From JAGOEY01 sp017997515 (GTDB taxonomy: Bacteria; Pseudomonadota; Gammaproteobacteria; Burkholderiales; Burkholderiaceae_C): 64,000 nt of DNA. The notes below the pieces were generated by a model. That model saw only the letters and a list, made by a program, of their open reading frames with translations. It was not told the DNA's origin and searched no databases. Numbering within the stretch: position 1 is the first letter of the stretch; each line of letters opens with the position of its first letter. Positions 61,704-64,000 of the stretch are shown piece by piece. A program made the position numbers and the translations under genes. The stretch is taken from NCBI GenBank assembly GCA_026314275.1, contig CP111109.1, positions 2,294,001-2,358,000 of the forward strand, given 5' to 3'.

Positions 61704-62378
61704 ATGCAGCAATCTGATGGAGTGTCTTCAGAGCGGGTCGCTTCACCGTTGGAGGAGGCGGTAAGCGCGCCCGCCCGCAAGCGCCCCAAGCCGGGCGAAC
61801 GCCGGGTGCAGATCCTGCAGGCCTTGGCCAGCATGCTGGAGCAGCCGGGGGCCGAGCGGGTCACCACGGCGGCGCTGGCGGCGCGGCTCACGGTGAGTGA
61901 GGCGGCGCTGTACCGGCATTTCGCCAGCAAGGCGCAGATGTTCGAGGGGCTGATCGAATTCATCGAACACAGCGTTTTTGCGCTGCTGAACCAGATCGTG
62001 CCGCCGGGTGACAGTGCGCCAGCGGCCAGCGCCGACACCGGTGTGCGCCAGGCCGGGCGGGTGGTGGCCGTAGTGCTGCAGTTTGCCGAGAAGAACCCGG
62101 GCATGGCGCGTGTGATGGTGGGCGACGCGCTGGTGTTTGAGAACGAACGCCTGCAGCAGCGCATGAACCAGTTTTTTGACCGCGTCGAGTCCATCCTGCG
62201 CCAGTGCCTGCGCGCTGCCGCGCAGTCGGCCGGCTCCGACACACCGACCCTGGACGCGCAGGTGCGGGCGGCGGTACTGACGGCGTTTGTGATGGGGCGA
62301 CTGCAGCGTTTCACGCGCTCGGGCTTTCGGCGTATGCCCTCGGAACACCTGGATGCCAGTTTGGCCTTGATGCTATAA
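61704..62378 (+). CDS. slmA: TetR-family nucleoid occlusion factor SlmA-like
   Basis: A 224-residue protein with a TetR HTH (RVTTAALAARLTVSEAALYRHFASKAQMFEGLIEFIE), almost the SlmA signature. SlmA binds DNA sites and FtsZ to block septation over the nucleoid. A Pro/Lys-rich N-terminal 30 residues precede the HTH. The last codon and stop (CTA TAA) lie within an R1 repeat. It starts 4 bp after argB. Confidence 0.85.
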   Translation: MQQSDGVSSERVASPLEEAVSAPARKRPKPGERRVQILQALASMLEQPGAERVTTAALAARLTVSEAALYRHFASKAQMFEGLIEFIEHSVFALLNQIVPPGDSAPAASADTGVRQAGRVVAVVLQFAEKNPGMARVMVGDALVFENERLQQRMNQFFDRVESILRQCLRAAAQSAGSDTPTLDAQVRAAVLTAFVMGRLQRFTRSGFRRMPSEHLDASLALML

Positions 62379-62432
62379 AAAATAGAGCTACTTGCGCCCG
62401 CTGGATGGGCGCAAGAGCCTGTTTTGACCACT
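62371..62432 (+). repeat. R1 repeat copy supplying the slmA stop codon
   Basis: TGCTATAAAAAATAGAGC, then the perfect hairpin CTTGCGCCC-GCTGGAT-GGGCGCAAG, then AGCCTGTTTTGAC. The hairpin could act as the argB-slmA terminator. It lies between the convergent slmA and Ldh_2 genes. Confidence 0.8.
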
Positions 62433-62435
62433 AAA

Positions 62436-63521
62436 TTACGCGTCCAGCGTAACCCCCACCTTCTTGCCCGCCGCCACGATCTCCCCCCAGGTCGTATCGT
62501 CCAGCACGATGCCGTCGCGTTCGCGGGCCACACGGGCGGCGCGTTCGGGCTCTCCCGCAATCTGAACGCCGTCAAAACCCGCGCCGGGCGGGCTGTGGCG
62601 CAGCCATTCCACAAACGCCGTGGCCTCCTGCGCAAAGGCGGCCTGGGTGCCCAGCTTGGCCGGGTCGATCAGGATGGTCAACATGCCATTCAGCACGGTG
62701 CGCGCCGTGTCCGCCGGGCGGTGCCAGGTGCCGCCGCCGCTCAGTGCACCACCCAGCAGTTCACACGCCATGGCCATGCCGGAACCCTTGTGTTCACCAA
62801 AGGTCATCAGCGCGCCAAACAGGCCCGGCCCACCGGTGGGCGCTGCGCTGCCGTTCTGCGGCACCACCACCACACCCGGGTCGCGGGTGGGCGCACCGTG
62901 GGCGTCGATCAGGTAGCCCTCGGGCACCTGCTCGCCTTTGTTGTACGCGACGCGCATTTTTCCCTGTGCGACACGGCTGGTGGCAAAGTCGAGCAGAAAG
63001 GGCTCGGCCCCGGCCAGCGGGATACCGATACAACACGGGTTGGTGCCAAACCGTCCGTCACCGCCACCCCAGGGGGCCACCACGGGGCGCGACAACACGT
63101 TGACAAAATGCAGCGACACCAGCCCCTGTGCGGTGGCCATTTCCGCGAAGTGGCCGATGCGGCCCAGGTGGTGTGCATGCGCCAGCGTCATGATGCAGCT
63201 GCCGTGCTGCTGCGCACGGGTGATGCCCATCTCCATGGCCTGTTCACCCACGATCTGGCCGTAGCCATGCTGGCCGTCCAGCGCCAGCATGCTGCCGATG
63301 TCCACGTTGACCTTGACCTCGGCATTGGGCGTAAGCCCGCCCTCGGCCACAGCATCCACGTAACGCGGCAACATACCCACACCGTGGGAGTCGTGGCCAC
63401 TCAGGTTGGCCAGCACCAGGTTGGCAGCGACCTGCTGGGCCTCGGTGGGGGTGCTGCCATTTGCTATAAAAATTGCAGCGCATTGCGCACGCAGGACGGG
63501 CGCTGGAATGGTTTTTGGCAT
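62436..63521 (-). CDS. Ldh_2-family malate/L-lactate (ureidoglycolate-type) dehydrogenase
   Basis: A 361-residue NAD(P)-dependent oxidoreductase of the family without Rossmann fold. It shows GHDSHGVGMLPRYV, HAHHLGRIGHFAEMA, APWGGGDGRFGTNP and GEHKGSGMAMACELLGG. Substrates of the family include malate, sulfolactate, ureidoglycolate and plant-derived sugar acids. Beside the dehydratase gene at 63672, a sugar-acid catabolic use is inferred. The N-terminal 20 codons lie in an R1 repeat. Confidence 0.85.
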   Translation of the reverse strand: MPKTIPAPVLRAQCAAIFIANGSTPTEAQQVAANLVLANLSGHDSHGVGMLPRYVDAVAEGGLTPNAEVKVNVDIGSMLALDGQHGYGQIVGEQAMEMGITRAQQHGSCIMTLAHAHHLGRIGHFAEMATAQGLVSLHFVNVLSRPVVAPWGGGDGRFGTNPCCIGIPLAGAEPFLLDFATSRVAQGKMRVAYNKGEQVPEGYLIDAHGAPTRDPGVVVVPQNGSAAPTGGPGLFGALMTFGEHKGSGMAMACELLGGALSGGGTWHRPADTARTVLNGMLTILIDPAKLGTQAAFAQEATAFVEWLRHSPPGAGFDGVQIAGEPERAARVARERDGIVLDDTTWGEIVAAGKKVGVTLDA

Positions 63522-63523
63522 AA
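63459..63523 (+). repeat. R1 repeat copy forming the 5' end of the Ldh_2 gene
   Basis: TTTGCTATAAAAATTGCAGC, then GGGCGCTGGAATGGTTTTTG. It encodes MPKTIPAPVLRAQCAAIFIA, so the start codon itself is in the repeat. Confidence 0.72.
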
Positions 63524-63558
63524 ATTATCTAGCTACGCAGGTGGTCTGTACTGGTTTT

Positions 63559-63668
63559 GCTCCTTCCCCCTTTGGGGGAAGGCGGGGATGGGGGAGTGCC
63601 GAAGTGGGCGCGACTTTGCGAGGCAGCGTGCCCCCACCCCAGCCCTCCCCCAAAAGGGGAGGGAGGAA
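63559..63668. repeat. R3 dispersed C/G-rich repeat copy
   Basis: CTCCTTCCCCCTTTGGGGGA near one end and CCCTCCCCCAAAAGGGGAGG near the other enclose GGGCGCGACTTTGCG. It stands between the two sugar-acid genes and could separate their transcripts. Confidence 0.7.
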
Positions 63669-63671
63669 GAC

Positions 63672-64000
63672 TCACATCACCGCACCGACTTGCCACGGCA
63701 CAAACTCGTTCTGGCCGTAGCCGTGTTTTTCGCTCTTGCTTTGCTCACCGGATGCGGTTGCCAGCACCAGCTCGAAAATGCGCTGGCCCATCTCCTGGAT
63801 GCTGGCCGAGCCGTCCACAATCTCGCCGCAGTTGATGTCCATGTCCTCTTCCTGCCGCTGCCACAGCGCCGAGTTGGTGGCCAGCTTCAGCGAAGGGGTG
63901 GGCGCACAGCCATAGGCCGAGCCGCGCCCGGTGGTGAAGCAGATCAGGTTCGCGCCACCTGCCACCTGGCCCGTGGCGCTGACCGGGTCGTAGCCCGGCG
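63672..64000 (-). CDS. UxaA/GarD-family dehydratase, C-terminal part (cut by window edge)
   Basis: About 109 residues at the C-terminus of a sugar-acid dehydratase: GYDPVSATGQVAGGANLICF, TTGRGSAYGCAPTPSLKLAT, then MDINCGEIVDGSASIQE. This matches altronate/galactarate dehydratases, iron-dependent enzymes that remove water from hexarates or hexonates. The upstream part lies outside the window, so altronate, galactarate or another acid cannot be told apart. It is in the same direction as the Ldh_2 gene, 150 bp away. Confidence 0.85.
   Translation of the reverse strand, partial: PGYDPVSATGQVAGGANLICFTTGRGSAYGCAPTPSLKLATNSALWQRQEEDMDINCGEIVDGSASIQEMGQRIFELVLATASGEQSKSEKHGYGQNEFVPWQVGAVM

Overview
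The window is chromosomal DNA of a GC-rich betaproteobacterium, most likely a Comamonadaceae member (Rhodoferax/Polaromonas-like). This is inferred from the style of the housekeeping proteins (RuvAB, ArgB-SlmA, PhoH-YbeY, Cca, HemH, TtcA), from storage functions typical of the group (a 3-hydroxybutyrate oligomer hydrolase, a wax ester synthase/DGAT, a PPK2), and from dense families of short intergenic repeats. No rRNA, tRNA or CRISPR array was seen.

Layout: (1) 1-6078: a restriction-modification locus with a divergent XRE regulator (cut by the window edge), a beta-class DNA methyltransferase, a small protein carrying a HEPN-like R-N-x3-H motif, and a type III-like Res helicase-nuclease. The three + strand genes overlap and are probably co-translated. 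(2) 6159-18018: metabolic and signalling genes: thiolase, AMP nucleosidase, glutathione reductase, alpha/beta hydrolase, DbpA helicase, WS/DGAT, a two-component pair, OmpA-like and FecR-like envelope proteins. (3) 18267-31909: ybeY-phoH, ruvA-protease-ruvB, ppk2, zntB, a small basic protein, 3HB-oligomer hydrolase, acyltransferase, hemH and a HAD phosphatase. (4) 31861-41029: a two-domain membrane protein joining a fatty acid hydroxylase/AGMO-like domain to a lysoplasmalogenase-like domain, a DSD1-family PLP enzyme, a histidine phosphatase, ttcA preceded by a PIN toxin/antitoxin pair, folB with a pteridine-reductase-like SDR, and a MidA-like methyltransferase. (5) 40325-43240: a class III ribonucleotide reductase locus in which the glycyl-radical domain is a separate 66-residue protein, with tandem NrdR boxes upstream of the catalytic gene. 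(6) 43534-49943: ROK kinase and the dTDP-rhamnose operon rfbBDAC, interrupted by a nucleotidyltransferase/partner pair, antitoxin-like small genes and a 272-bp palindromic element. (7) 49941-52944: an IS4-family element interrupted by an IS3-family element. (8) 53134-64000: cca, GST, 5-formyl-THF cyclo-ligase, lytic transglycosylase, HAD phosphatase, WecA-like transferase, argB, slmA, an Ldh_2 dehydrogenase and the 3' end of a UxaA/GarD-type dehydratase.

Two cross-cutting observations stand out. First, one roughly 57-bp dispersed repeat (called R1 here) occurs about 14 times. At least six copies lie inside intact protein genes and are translated in frame, in both orientations, and another supplies the slmA stop codon. 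Second, three genes (dbpA, ybeY and the 3HB-oligomer hydrolase) show one-base length anomalies in homopolymer tracts near their 5' ends. These separate a good start codon from the rest of the reading frame. They are either assembly errors or slippage sites, and raw reads would decide.

All family assignments come from reading the sequence and recalling family motifs; no database search was run.
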